A stretch of DNA of 64,000 nucleotides from Leifsonia sp. AG29 (GTDB lineage: Bacteria; Actinomycetota; Actinomycetes; Actinomycetales; Microbacteriaceae), in the NCBI RefSeq assembly GCF_009765225.1, contig NZ_VMSF01000001.1, positions 3,348,001-3,412,000 of the forward strand. Direction: 5' to 3'. Shown in pieces: positions 16,014 to 24,733 of the stretch (position 1 is its first letter; each line of letters begins with the position of its first letter). The notes beneath the pieces were generated by a model. The model did no database searches. It saw nothing but the letters and a program-made list of their open reading frames with translations, and had not been told where the DNA came from. Position numbers and translations under genes: made by a program.

Positions 16014-16898
16014 GTGTTCAGCCGAGTGACGACCGCGACGCAGACGGCCAACGCGCAGCGCAACCTGCAGCTCAGCCTCCAGCGTCAGACCCAGCTCTAC
16101 GACCAGGCGACGAGCCGGCGCCTCCTGACCAAGCCGTCGGACGACCCGACAGCCACCGCGAGTGCGCTCGACGTCCGCTCGGGCCAGGCCGCCACCGCGC
16201 AGTACCAGCGCAACGCCGACAACGGGGACTCCTGGCTGTCGACCGCCGACTCGGCCCTGACCTCGGTGGAGGGACTCCTCCGGCGGGTGCGCGACCTGAC
16301 CGTCCAGGGCGCCAACGACGGGGCGCTGTCGGCAGCCGCCAAGGAGTCGATCGCCACCGAGCTCGACGGGCTGAAGAAGAGCCTCCTGTCGACGGCGAAC
16401 ACGACCTATGTCGGGCGCAGCGTCTTCGCCGGCAACTCGGACGCCGGCGTCGCGTTCCGCCCGGACTACTCGTTCACCGGCGTCCCCGGAAGTACAGTGG
16501 AGCGGAGGATCGGCCCCGACTCGACCGTCCGCGTCGACTCGGACGGCGCTGCGGTGTTCGGCACCGGGTCGTCGTCGGTGTTCGCGCTGATCGACAACAC
16601 GGTGAACGACCTGCGCACGGGGGTCAACGTCGGGCCGCGCCTCGCTGAGATCGACGACAGGATGAAGGCGGTCGTGGGAGAGCACGCGCAGATCGGCGGA
16701 CGGCAGACCCGCCTCGACCAGGCGAAGGACGCCCTGGCGGTGGGCGCGAACTCGCTGGAGGCGCAGCGCTCGAGCCTCGAGGACGCCGACCTCTCGAAGG
16801 TGCTCCTCGACCTGAAGACGCAGGACGTCAACTACCAGACCGCGATCGCGGTGACCGCCCGGGTGCTGCAGCCCACGCTCATGGACTTCCTCCGATGA
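16014..16898 (+). CDS. flgL: flagellar hook-filament junction protein FlgL
   Basis: FlgL (HAP3) is the second junction layer. The 294-residue product is flagellin-like: FSRVTTATQTANAQRNLQLS at the N-terminus with TSRRLLTKPSDDPTA, and a C-terminal helix with SLEDADLSKVLLDLKTQDVNYQ. The GTG at 16014 follows GGGAGG. The stop overlaps the fliW start as ATGA. Confidence 0.95.
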   Translation: MFSRVTTATQTANAQRNLQLSLQRQTQLYDQATSRRLLTKPSDDPTATASALDVRSGQAATAQYQRNADNGDSWLSTADSALTSVEGLLRRVRDLTVQGANDGALSAAAKESIATELDGLKKSLLSTANTTYVGRSVFAGNSDAGVAFRPDYSFTGVPGSTVERRIGPDSTVRVDSDGAAVFGTGSSSVFALIDNTVNDLRTGVNVGPRLAEIDDRMKAVVGEHAQIGGRQTRLDQAKDALAVGANSLEAQRSSLEDADLSKVLLDLKTQDVNYQTAIAVTARVLQPTLMDFLR

Positions 16899-17278
16899 GC
16901 GCCGTGCGATTCCTGACGCCCCCTCCGGGCCTCGAGCCCCTCGCGGACTTCGAGCTGGAGGCGGTGGCCGGTGCCCCCGGGCTCTTCACGCTCACCGCCG
17001 CCGAGCGACCCGAGATCCGGCTCTTCGTCATCGACGCGGAGCGGCACCTCCCCGGCTACTCGCCCGAGCTGCCCGACGACCTCGCGGCTGCGCTCGGAGT
17101 GACGGCGGCCGAGGAGGCGCAGCTGCTCGTGGTGGTCACCCCCTCCCAGCAAGGCAGCACGGTGAACCTGCTCGCGCCGATCGTCGTGGGCCGGCTGAGC
17201 GGCGAAGCGGTTCAGCTCGTGCTCGAGGACGACGGCCTTCCTCTCCGGGCCGAGCTCGCGGCGGTCGCCGGCGCCTGA
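16895..17278 (+). CDS. fliW: flagellar assembly factor FliW
   Basis: FliW binds flagellin and, when flagellin is scarce, binds and inhibits the translational repressor CsrA. The 127-residue product has the family layout: PPPGLEPLADFELEAV, a middle ETLP-like part, and the conserved end VNLLAPIVVGRLSGEAVQLVLED. It is the last gene of the flgN operon. A csrA gene commonly follows fliW; here a convergent, unrelated gene follows instead. Confidence 0.92.
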   Translation: MSAVRFLTPPPGLEPLADFELEAVAGAPGLFTLTAAERPEIRLFVIDAERHLPGYSPELPDDLAAALGVTAAEEAQLLVVVTPSQQGSTVNLLAPIVVGRLSGEAVQLVLEDDGLPLRAELAAVAGA

Positions 17279-17315
17279 CCGGCGCCGTCGCGCCATCACG
17301 GTCGGGAGGCGCGGC

Positions 17316-18572
17316 CTACTTCGCGGGCTTCGCCGGGCACGGGGCCGACTGCGTCATGGCGTCCGTCGCCTGCTGCTCGGACCAGGGGAGCGACGCGACC
17401 ACCTTGGCGCCCTTCTGCGTCGCGGGCACCTTCGACACGATGGCGGCGAGGCGCTGGGCGAGCGCCTGGGCGAACCCCGTTCCCGGGGTCGAGTTGTTCA
17501 GCATCGCGACGATCGTGAGGCCCGATGACGGGTCGGCGTACGCCGCCGACACGTAGCCGGGCATCGCCCCGCTGCTCCCGCGGAGCGGGCCGAGCAGCTG
17601 CACGCCCAGCCCGTACTTCTGCCAGGAGGCGCCGGTGGCGATGCCGTCGACCTGCGCGCTCTCGGCGCGGTCGCTGAGGAGGCGGCCGCCGGCGAGGGCC
17701 TGCACGAACGCCTTCTCGTCGGCGACCGTCGAGACGACGCCTCCCGCAGTCCAGCCCATCGAGGAGGAGAGCCTCGTGACATCGACGGGATGGCCGCACA
17801 CGGGCGCACCGGCGGCGTCCAGAGCGGCGGCGTACCCCGCCGGATGCGAAGCGGCGAGGGCCATCTGCCCGCTCGGCGGCAGGCTGCTCGACGCCATCCC
17901 GAGCCGGTCGAAGACGTATTTCTTGTAGAGGTCGGGCCACGAGGTGTTCGTCGCGCTCTGCAGCGCCATGCCGACGAGGACGTAGTCGGTGAGCGACGGC
18001 GCGTACTTCTCGCCCGGCTGACTGCTGCGCGCCATGGCGAGCCCGTCGCTCGCCAGCTCGAGCGGAGGCCACTGCCGGGTGGGGTTGTTCACGAACGAGG
18101 CCCGCAGCGCGGCACCGATGTCACCGACCCCGGAGGTGTTCTGACACAGTTCGCGAAGCGTGATGCCCCCGGAGCCGACGAGACCCGGCACCCACCGGGT
18201 GAGCTGGTCGTCCAGCTCGACGACGCCCCGGTCGACGAGCTCGAGCATCACCGTGCAGGTCATCGGGATGGTGTTCTGACCGATCCGGTAGATCATGCCG
18301 GAGGTGACCGGCGTGGACCCGCCGCGCGTGGTCGTGCCGAAGGCCTTCACGTAGCTGCCGGCCCACGGAGCCCAGACGCCCACCACCCCGCCGGAGGCGT
18401 CCGCGAGCCGCTGGGCGTCCGTCGCGGCCGCGTCGAGGCTCTTCGTGACCGACCCCGGGAGCCCGCCCGGCTGCTGCTCCGGAAGCCCCGAGTGGAGGGC
18501 GCCCGTGCAGCCCGTCAGAACCAGCGCGAGGAGCGCGGCCGCCGCGGCGAGCATCCTGGGTCTCCGTCGCAT
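17316..18572 (-). CDS. beta-lactamase-fold (class C/S12-like) lipoprotein, apparently catalytically degenerate
   Basis: This 418-residue protein has a lipoprotein signal (hydrophobic stretch ending LTGC at residues 19-22) and the overall layout of serine hydrolases of the class C beta-lactamase/DD-peptidase fold. The three catalytic motifs are not canonical. Where a Ser-x-x-Lys is expected (RIG-S-x-T-K) it reads YRIGQNTIPMT near residues 95-105; the Tyr-Ser-Asn position reads YAPSLTDYVLVG; the His/Lys-x-Gly position reads GSSGAMPGY. I infer a surface-anchored, probably non-catalytic relative. The start ATG at 18572 is chosen because it opens directly into the signal peptide. The gene converges with fliW. 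Confidence 0.75.
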   Translation of the reverse strand: MRRRPRMLAAAAALLALVLTGCTGALHSGLPEQQPGGLPGSVTKSLDAAATDAQRLADASGGVVGVWAPWAGSYVKAFGTTTRGGSTPVTSGMIYRIGQNTIPMTCTVMLELVDRGVVELDDQLTRWVPGLVGSGGITLRELCQNTSGVGDIGAALRASFVNNPTRQWPPLELASDGLAMARSSQPGEKYAPSLTDYVLVGMALQSATNTSWPDLYKKYVFDRLGMASSSLPPSGQMALAASHPAGYAAALDAAGAPVCGHPVDVTRLSSSMGWTAGGVVSTVADEKAFVQALAGGRLLSDRAESAQVDGIATGASWQKYGLGVQLLGPLRGSSGAMPGYVSAAYADPSSGLTIVAMLNNSTPGTGFAQALAQRLAAIVSKVPATQKGAKVVASLPWSEQQATDAMTQSAPCPAKPAK

Positions 18573-18723
18573 CCATCCCCCGAGGTCGTGTTCCTGTCCC
18601 TGGATTGTAGCCGCAGGCAGGAAGCGGGCCGGAGCACAAGGGCCTGGACTCCCAATCCGATGACGACGATTCTCCGAATGAGAGATGAGGCGCGCGTCCG
18701 TGCGCCGTCCAAGGAGGAACGAA

Positions 18724-19137
18724 ATGCGCACGTCACCCAACCGAATCGTCGCCACCGTCTTCGGCGCCGTCTACCTGCTGGTGGGCCTTCTCGGCTTCGC
18801 GGTCACCGGAGGCGTCGGCTTCGTCGCGACGCAGGGCGGACTGCTTCTCGGCATCTTCGCCGTGAACCCGCTGCACAACATCGCCCACCTGCTGATCGGC
18901 GCGGCACTGCTCATCGCCGGTCTGACCCGGGCGAGCGCCGCCAAGGCCGTCAACATCACCGTCGGAGCGGTCTACCTGCTCCTCGGCATCATCGGCTTCT
19001 TCCTGGTCGGGACCGCGGCGAACATCCTCGCCCTGAACACCCCCGACCACTTCCTCCACCTGCTGAGCGCGATCGTGCTGCTCGGCGTCGGCCTGGGAGC
19101 CGAGCGCACCGCTCGCTCCGCCTCCCTGACGGCCTGA
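18724..19137 (+). CDS. DUF4383-type four-helix membrane protein
   Basis: The 137-residue product has four hydrophobic segments (about residues 8-27, 38-68, 75-95 and 108-125) and the segment NPLHNIAHLLIGAALL, which is typical of DUF4383 proteins of Actinobacteria. Function is unknown. A strong AAGGAGG ribosome site lies 6 nt before the ATG. The next gene on the same strand is close and may be co-transcribed. Confidence 0.8.
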   Translation: MRTSPNRIVATVFGAVYLLVGLLGFAVTGGVGFVATQGGLLLGIFAVNPLHNIAHLLIGAALLIAGLTRASAAKAVNITVGAVYLLLGIIGFFLVGTAANILALNTPDHFLHLLSAIVLLGVGLGAERTARSASLTA

Positions 19138-19157
19138 TCGACGGGCCACGGCACATC

Positions 19158-19742
19158 ATGAGCAGGATGACCGGAACGCTCCGGGAGGCGGTCGTGCACA
19201 CGCTGCCGTCCGTCCCGGCTCTTCCGCCGGCGGGAGGGCGCGGCCTGGCGGTCGCACCCTCCACCCGGGCGTTCCTCGCCGTGGCCGCGCTGGGGGCCGG
19301 GCTGCTTCACGCGGCCCTCGCCCCCAGCGCACCCCCCGTCCTGCTCGCTCTTCTCCTCGCCGCGTCGATCGCCGAACTGGGCTGGGCCGTCGCGACCCTC
19401 GCCCGCGATCGGCCGCCGCTTTTCGGGCTCGTGCCGGCGCTGGCCCTCGTGCCGGTCGGGCTGTGGGCCTCCCTCGCCGTCGTCGGGGCGACGGCGACCT
19501 CCGGGAGCGTCCTGGTGCTCCCGCTCCTTCCGATGGGCGCCGCGTCGCTGCTCGATGTGGCCGTCGCCGCCACGACTGCCGTGGCCTTGCGTCGTCGGCG
19601 ACCCGCGCGCGCCGACTCGGGCGCGCTGCGTTTCGTGGCCGCCCTGGTGCTCAGCGCCGCGGCCGTCTGCGCGGTCACGGTCCCCGCGCTCGGTCAGACC
19701 GACGCCGGTATCGCCGCGGTGACCCTCCACCACCACCACTGA
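19158..19742 (+). CDS. hypothetical membrane protein with a histidine tail
   Basis: The 194-residue protein has an N-terminal cytoplasmic stretch of about 35 residues and four or five hydrophobic segments from residue 36 on. It ends in Leu followed by four His. I do not recognise a family. It follows the DUF4383 gene by 20 bp, so the two probably form one unit. The terminal histidines could bind a metal ion, but there is no further evidence for that. Confidence 0.6.
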   Translation: MSRMTGTLREAVVHTLPSVPALPPAGGRGLAVAPSTRAFLAVAALGAGLLHAALAPSAPPVLLALLLAASIAELGWAVATLARDRPPLFGLVPALALVPVGLWASLAVVGATATSGSVLVLPLLPMGAASLLDVAVAATTAVALRRRRPARADSGALRFVAALVLSAAAVCAVTVPALGQTDAGIAAVTLHHHH

Positions 19743-19776
19743 GGCACAGCGGCGACCCGGCGTCAGCGGCCCGCGG

Positions 19777-20130
19777 TCAGCGGCGGCTCAGCCGGAAGGA
19801 CTGATCGCCGAACCGCACCACCGAGCCGGAGTCGACCTCGTGCCGGGTCTTCGGATCGCACGCGAAGGTGCCCTCGCCGGGATAGGTGATGGAGGTGCCG
19901 TTTGCGGAGCCCAGATCCATGACCCAGAACACGCCGTCGTACTGCCCGAACGCGAGGTGGGCGCGGGAGACCGACTTGGCGTCGTCGGCGATGGTGACGA
20001 ACTCGACGTGGGCCGGGTCGTCGAGCTCCGTGCCCGGCGTGTGGGCGGCGGGGTTGCGGCCGATCACGCCGTTGCCGGTGGTCTCGACCCTCCTGCCGTC
20101 GCTGAAGTCGAGTACGAAGGTGGTCGCCAT
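19777..20130 (-). CDS. FHA-domain protein
   Basis: Forkhead-associated domains bind phosphothreonine peptides. This 117-residue protein is essentially one FHA domain: GVIGRNPA near residues 22-29, SVSRAHLAF near 55-63 and LGSANGTSI near 77-85, the three canonical loops. The ATG at 20130 follows GAGAGG. Another ATG at 20145 overlaps the upstream helicase stop as ATGA and would add five residues. The overlap suggests joint translation with the helicase. Confidence 0.88.
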   Translation of the reverse strand: MATTFVLDFSDGRRVETTGNGVIGRNPAAHTPGTELDDPAHVEFVTIADDAKSVSRAHLAFGQYDGVFWVMDLGSANGTSITYPGEGTFACDPKTRHEVDSGSVVRFGDQSFRLSRR

Positions 20131-20141
20131 CGTCGCCTCTC

Positions 20142-21452
20142 TCATCCGTTCCCTGCCGTCACCGGCACGGTGACGGGTCGTGCGTCGCGCATGAAGCGCT
20201 CCACGTCCGGGTCGACGGTGATGTCGCCCGGCCGCAGCGGCCTGGTCAGGTAGAGCCCGTCGAGGCTCGTGATCCGGCTGAGCGCCACGTAGGTCTGGCC
20301 GGGGGTGAACGCCCGCGAGCCGAGGTCGACGATCGCCGCGTCGTAGGTCTTCCCCTGGGACTTGTGGATGGTGACCGCCCAGGCGAGCCGCAGCGGGAAC
20401 TGCGTGAACTCGGCGACCACGTCCTTCGTGAGCTTCTTCGTCTCGGGCGCGTAGCTGTACCGGAACTTCTCCCAGATGGCCGGCTCGACCTCGTGCACTT
20501 GGCCGTCGACGTCGACGAAGACGTTGGTGTCGATGCGGGTGACCGTGCCGATCGTGCCGTTCACCCACCGCGGCCCGTCGCCCTGCCCGACATCGTTGCG
20601 CAGGAACATGACCTGCGCGCCGACCTTGAGCTCCAGCACCTCGTCTGCGGGGTACGTGCGCCCGCCGAAGTCGCCGCTGACCTCCGCCTTGGCCGTGAGG
20701 GCGCGGCCCGGCAGCTCGGCGAGGGCGCGCGCGTTGATCTTGTTGACGATGTCGTTGCGCGTCGCCAGCGTGATCGTCCCGTCGCGCGGGGCGGGGCGCG
20801 CGCCGACGGTATTGAGCCGGTCGGCGATCTCCCTCGTCACCTGACCGTGCCGCACCGCGTTCAGCATGAAGCGGAACTCCGACTCGTGCTGCCGGTGCAC
20901 CTGCAGCAGTTCGACGAGGCGGAGGTCCGCCTCCTGCCAGACCTTCGCGTCGAAGAACCACATCGAGCGGTAGGTGTCGGCGAAGTAGGCGCGCTCCTCC
21001 TGATCGCCGGGGACCGGGGCGAGCTGGTAGGGGTCGCCGAAGAGCACGACCTGCACACCGCCGAAGGGCTCGCCGGCGCGCTGACGCGCCTGGCGCAGGC
21101 TCCGGTCGACCGCGTCCATCAGGTCGGCGTTGACCATCGAGACCTCGTCGATGACGAGCGTGTCGATGCTGTTGAGCAGCTTCTTGAGCTCGACGGTCTG
21201 GTCGATGTCGTGGTCGGCGATGACGCCGATCGGGAGGCGGAACAGCGAGTGGATCGTCTGACCGCCGACGTTGAGCGCGGCCACCCCGGTCGGCGCGCAG
21301 ATCACGATCGACTTCTCGGTGTTCCACGACAGATGGCCCAGGAGGGTCGACTTGCCCGTGCCCGCGCGGCCGGTGACGAACACGTGCTCGCGCGTGTTCT
21401 CGATGAGTTCGAACACCGCCTGCTGCTCCGGTGAGAGCGAGAGTCGGCCCAT
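20142..21452 (-). CDS. PIF1-like superfamily 1 DNA helicase
   Basis: The 436-residue protein is a compact helicase of the PIF1/RecD2 type. It has the P-loop GRAGTGKS at residues 28-35, motif Ia CAPTGVAALNVGG with QTIHSLFRLP, Walker B IDEVSMV at 101-107, and a C-terminal UvrD-like motif IHKSQGKTYD with VALSRITSLDGLYL. Such helicases unwind DNA 5' to 3' and act at forks, G-quadruplexes or R-loops. An AAGGGA ribosome site lies 7 nt upstream. It pairs with the downstream FHA gene, which is not a common arrangement. Confidence 0.88.
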   Translation of the reverse strand: MGRLSLSPEQQAVFELIENTREHVFVTGRAGTGKSTLLGHLSWNTEKSIVICAPTGVAALNVGGQTIHSLFRLPIGVIADHDIDQTVELKKLLNSIDTLVIDEVSMVNADLMDAVDRSLRQARQRAGEPFGGVQVVLFGDPYQLAPVPGDQEERAYFADTYRSMWFFDAKVWQEADLRLVELLQVHRQHESEFRFMLNAVRHGQVTREIADRLNTVGARPAPRDGTITLATRNDIVNKINARALAELPGRALTAKAEVSGDFGGRTYPADEVLELKVGAQVMFLRNDVGQGDGPRWVNGTIGTVTRIDTNVFVDVDGQVHEVEPAIWEKFRYSYAPETKKLTKDVVAEFTQFPLRLAWAVTIHKSQGKTYDAAIVDLGSRAFTPGQTYVALSRITSLDGLYLTRPLRPGDITVDPDVERFMRDARPVTVPVTAGNG

Positions 21453-21545
21453 CCGAGTCCCTTCCCTCTCGCCCGGCCTGCCGGACTACTCTAACGCGCC
21501 TCCCGCTCCCAGCCCGGCCCATCCACAGCCTCCTAGGATGAGCAC

Positions 21546-22586
21546 ATGGCTGGGGAGGAATCGGTCGCGCGCCGTCGCGCCGTGCTGCTCTGGTCGGGGA
21601 TCGGCGTCCTCCTCCTGGTCGCTTTCGCCGCCGCCTTCGGCGCGGTGCAGCGCACGTACTACAGCGCCTCCGGGTTCGTGACCGCCTACGTCGGCGCCCT
21701 GGCCGCTCATGACCTCCCCTCAGCACTGAGCATGCCCGGTGCGGCGCCGACGGCTGCCTCGCTCACAGCCTCCGGACTGCCGGCGAACGCCTCCCGGGAG
21801 CTGCTGCGTTCCGACGTGCTTCCCGAGCTGAGCGACGTCTCGGTGCTCTCCGACCGCACCGAGCCCACCGGAGCGCACACGGTGACCGTCCGCGTGCTCT
21901 CCGACGGCCAGCCCGTCACAGCCACCTTCAGCGTCAAGCGCTCGGGCTCCGTCCTCGGCTTCCTGCCGACGTGGGCGTTCGCCACGTCGCCCCTGACCGT
22001 CGCGCACGTCACCGTCGCGCACGCCGACGCGTTCACCCTCGGGGCTCACACGCTGCAGCCGCGGGCCGCGGCACCCGATCAGCCGGCCGACGCGTTCACC
22101 GTGTCCGCCGATTACGTGATGCCGGCCCCGGCGCGGTACCGCTTCACACACCGCTCGGCGATGCTCGCAGCCGCCCCCGCCGTCCTGGAGGCGCGCCCCG
22201 GCAAGGTCACCGAGACCACCGTGGACGCCGAGCCGACCCCGGCCTTCACCGGGGAGGTCGACAAGCAGCTCCGCGGGTTCCTCGACGCCTGCGTGAAGCA
22301 GACGGTGCTCCAGCCGGCCGGATGCCCGATGGGCGCGCAGATCGACGACCGGGTTCAGGGCGACCCCCACTGGTCGATGGTGAGCTACCCGCCCGTGCAC
22401 CTGGCGGCGGGACCGACCGGCTGGGTGATGCCCCAGACCGTGGGCGTGGCGCACCTGTCGGCCTCGGTCCAGTCGCTCTTCGACGGCACGGTGTCGCAGC
22501 GGGAGTCGGACGAGCAGTTCGCGGTGTCGCTGACCAGCGTGGTGATCCGCCCGGACGGTTCGCTCGACATCATCGTCGGGGACTGA
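21546..22586 (+). CDS. hypothetical membrane-anchored extracytoplasmic protein
   Basis: The 346-residue protein has one N-terminal membrane helix (about residues 13-35) and a long, presumably extracytoplasmic part with no motif I recognise. Two cysteines near residues 248 and 258 could form a disulphide. The start looks leaderless: TAGGAT ends 6 nt before the ATG and no ribosome site is visible. Secreted proteins of this general form are common in Actinobacteria and mostly uncharacterised. Confidence 0.65.
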   Translation: MAGEESVARRRAVLLWSGIGVLLLVAFAAAFGAVQRTYYSASGFVTAYVGALAAHDLPSALSMPGAAPTAASLTASGLPANASRELLRSDVLPELSDVSVLSDRTEPTGAHTVTVRVLSDGQPVTATFSVKRSGSVLGFLPTWAFATSPLTVAHVTVAHADAFTLGAHTLQPRAAAPDQPADAFTVSADYVMPAPARYRFTHRSAMLAAAPAVLEARPGKVTETTVDAEPTPAFTGEVDKQLRGFLDACVKQTVLQPAGCPMGAQIDDRVQGDPHWSMVSYPPVHLAAGPTGWVMPQTVGVAHLSASVQSLFDGTVSQRESDEQFAVSLTSVVIRPDGSLDIIVGD

Positions 22587-22602
22587 CGCCGCTCCTCCGG
22601 GG

Positions 22603-24573
22603 TCAGCGCCGAGCCGTGTCCTGCTCGGCCAACCGGGCGAGCCGCTGGTTGTAGGCCCGCAGCTCGGCGTCGTCGGTGCGGTCGGCGTTCCGGTCGCGGC
22701 GGCGCGTCTCGCGCTCGTCGCTCCGGCTCCACTGGATCGCGACGACGATGGCGAGCGCCACCGTCGGGATCTCGCCGATGCTCCACGCGATGCCGCCGCC
22801 GGTCTGCTGATCGATGAGCGGCGGGTCGCCCCAGGTTCGGCCCATCGCGCCGAACCAGTCGGCCAGCAGCAGTCCGTGCATCTGCATGATCGACAGGCCG
22901 AAGAACGCGTGGAACGCCATCGTGAGCAGCAGCAGGACGAGGCGGAACGGGTACGGGAGGCGGTACTTGACGGGGTCGATGCCGATGAGGGACTGCACGA
23001 ACAGGTACCCGGTGATCAGGAAGTGCACGACCATCCACTCGTGCCCGACGTGGTCGGTCGTGGCCCAGCGGAAGACCGGCGTGTAATAGAAGACCCACAG
23101 CGAGCCGGCGAAGAGCACGGCCGCCACGATGGGGTTGGAGATGAACTCGGCGAAGCGCGAATGCACGGCGAGGAGGATCCACTCGCGGCCACCGCGCGAA
23201 CCGTCGGTCCGCTTGCGGATCGACCGCGCCGCCAGCGTGACCGGCGCCCCGGGAACGAGAAGCAACGGCACCGCCATCGTGAGGACCATGTGCGCGGACA
23301 TGTGCGCCGAGAAGAGGTACTTCTCGTAGACGTTGACGCCGCCGTTCGTGATGTAGAACAGCAGGGCGATCCCGAGGGTCCACAGAATGGTGCGGTACAC
23401 GGGCCAGCGGTCGCCACGTCGGCGCAGCCGCCACACCCCGGCGAGGTAGAAGAACAGCGCGAAGGCGCAGCCGAGCACCCACAGCAGGTCGAAGTTCCAG
23501 CTGGTGAAGAGCCGCCCGAAGGTCAGCTCAGGAGGGAGGCGATCCCCGGTGAGGATCTCGGCGGGCGTCGGCGTGGCCGCCCGGGTCTGCGGGACCGGCG
23601 TCACGGTGCGAGCCAGCGCCGCGGCGACGCCGGAGGCGATCCCCATGAACGCCAGCTCGCCGACGACGATCCACCAGAAGCTCCGCGGCTCACCGGAGCT
23701 CTTTAGCCGCCCGATGAGGTAGCGCCGCTGGGTGACGCCGAACAGGCCGAGGACGACGAGCGCCGCGACCTTGACGAGCACGAGGACCCCGTACGGCGTC
23801 GCGAGCTCGGCCAGGGTGCCCACGCGGAGCTCGGCGTTCACATACCCCGACGCGGCGACCACGATGAAGCAGACCAGGGCGACCGAGGAGTAGCGCTCGA
23901 GGACGGTCACGAGCCGGCCGCCTCCGAGTGTTCGCTTGACGATCACGAGAGTGACGAGTCCGCCCAGCCAGATGGCGGCGAACAGCACGTGGAGCCCGAA
24001 GGAGGTCACGGCGGCGTCGTGGCCGGCGGCCTCGGCGCTGTGGCCCTGCTGCGCCATCGGGACGACCGCTGCCATCGCGAGCGCCGTCACGAAGAGGATC
24101 GCCGTGTGATTGCGCACCGCGAAGCAGAGGACGGTCACCGCCGCGGCGATGAGGGTGATCCCGAGCCACGCCTGACCCAGCGAGACGCTCGTGATGAACG
24201 AGCTGAGGCCGGCGCTGAAGGTGTCGTCGAACGACCACGGCACGTTCGAGACGCTCACGAAGGTGAAGAGCCCCGTGGCGGCTGCGGCGATCGTCATGAC
24301 GGCGGCCGACCCCGCGGCGAAGTCGAGCGCCTTGCCGTATTCGTCGCGGCCCGGCGAGAAGGCGAAGCACGCGAGCACCAGCGCTCCGAGGGTCCCGGCG
24401 AGGCTCAGGTTCACGATCAGCGTCGCCGCGGGAAGGCCCCAGCGGACCAGCGCACCCGGGTCGGCGAGCAGCGGCGCCGCCGCGCCTCCCCCGAACGCGA
24501 GCGCGGCGACCATGGCTGCCAGCGCTGCCAGAAGCAGCACGGCCGGGCCGATCACACGCAGAATCCGGGGCAC
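22603..24573 (-). CDS. CopD-CtaG fused copper/cytochrome oxidase assembly membrane protein
   Basis: The 656-residue polytopic protein joins two families. The N-terminal half (to about residue 335) is CopD-like, with around nine hydrophobic segments and the family segment FGLHVLFAAIWLGGL. The C-terminal half (about 355-610) is CtaG/caa3 assembly-factor-like, with MSAHMVLTMAVPLLLVPGAP and a His-rich set of helices (for example HEWMVVHFLITGYLF). Both families handle copper at the membrane, the second for cytochrome c oxidase maturation. A charged tail of about 45 residues ends the protein. The gene converges with the preceding one and appears monocistronic. Confidence 0.88.
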   Translation of the reverse strand: MPRILRVIGPAVLLLAALAAMVAALAFGGGAAAPLLADPGALVRWGLPAATLIVNLSLAGTLGALVLACFAFSPGRDEYGKALDFAAGSAAVMTIAAAATGLFTFVSVSNVPWSFDDTFSAGLSSFITSVSLGQAWLGITLIAAAVTVLCFAVRNHTAILFVTALAMAAVVPMAQQGHSAEAAGHDAAVTSFGLHVLFAAIWLGGLVTLVIVKRTLGGGRLVTVLERYSSVALVCFIVVAASGYVNAELRVGTLAELATPYGVLVLVKVAALVVLGLFGVTQRRYLIGRLKSSGEPRSFWWIVVGELAFMGIASGVAAALARTVTPVPQTRAATPTPAEILTGDRLPPELTFGRLFTSWNFDLLWVLGCAFALFFYLAGVWRLRRRGDRWPVYRTILWTLGIALLFYITNGGVNVYEKYLFSAHMSAHMVLTMAVPLLLVPGAPVTLAARSIRKRTDGSRGGREWILLAVHSRFAEFISNPIVAAVLFAGSLWVFYYTPVFRWATTDHVGHEWMVVHFLITGYLFVQSLIGIDPVKYRLPYPFRLVLLLLTMAFHAFFGLSIMQMHGLLLADWFGAMGRTWGDPPLIDQQTGGGIAWSIGEIPTVALAIVVAIQWSRSDERETRRRDRNADRTDDAELRAYNQRLARLAEQDTARR

Positions 24574-24733
24574 CCGACAAGCCTACGTCGAGCCCGCTGA
24601 GCGGCAGCCCACAGCCGCCGTCCCGAGCACTCCTCAACCCCCGGCCGCGCCGGTTGTCAACCGCTCGATCCGCCTCCCGGCGAGGGGCTTCATGGTCCGC
24701 ACACCTCCGAAGACCACGGAAAGGACACGGAGC

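Noticed and set aside
19158-19742. Four terminal histidines as a purification tag or cloning artefact
   Set aside because: The tail is encoded in natural-looking context with an unrelated downstream sequence, and it has four rather than six histidines.
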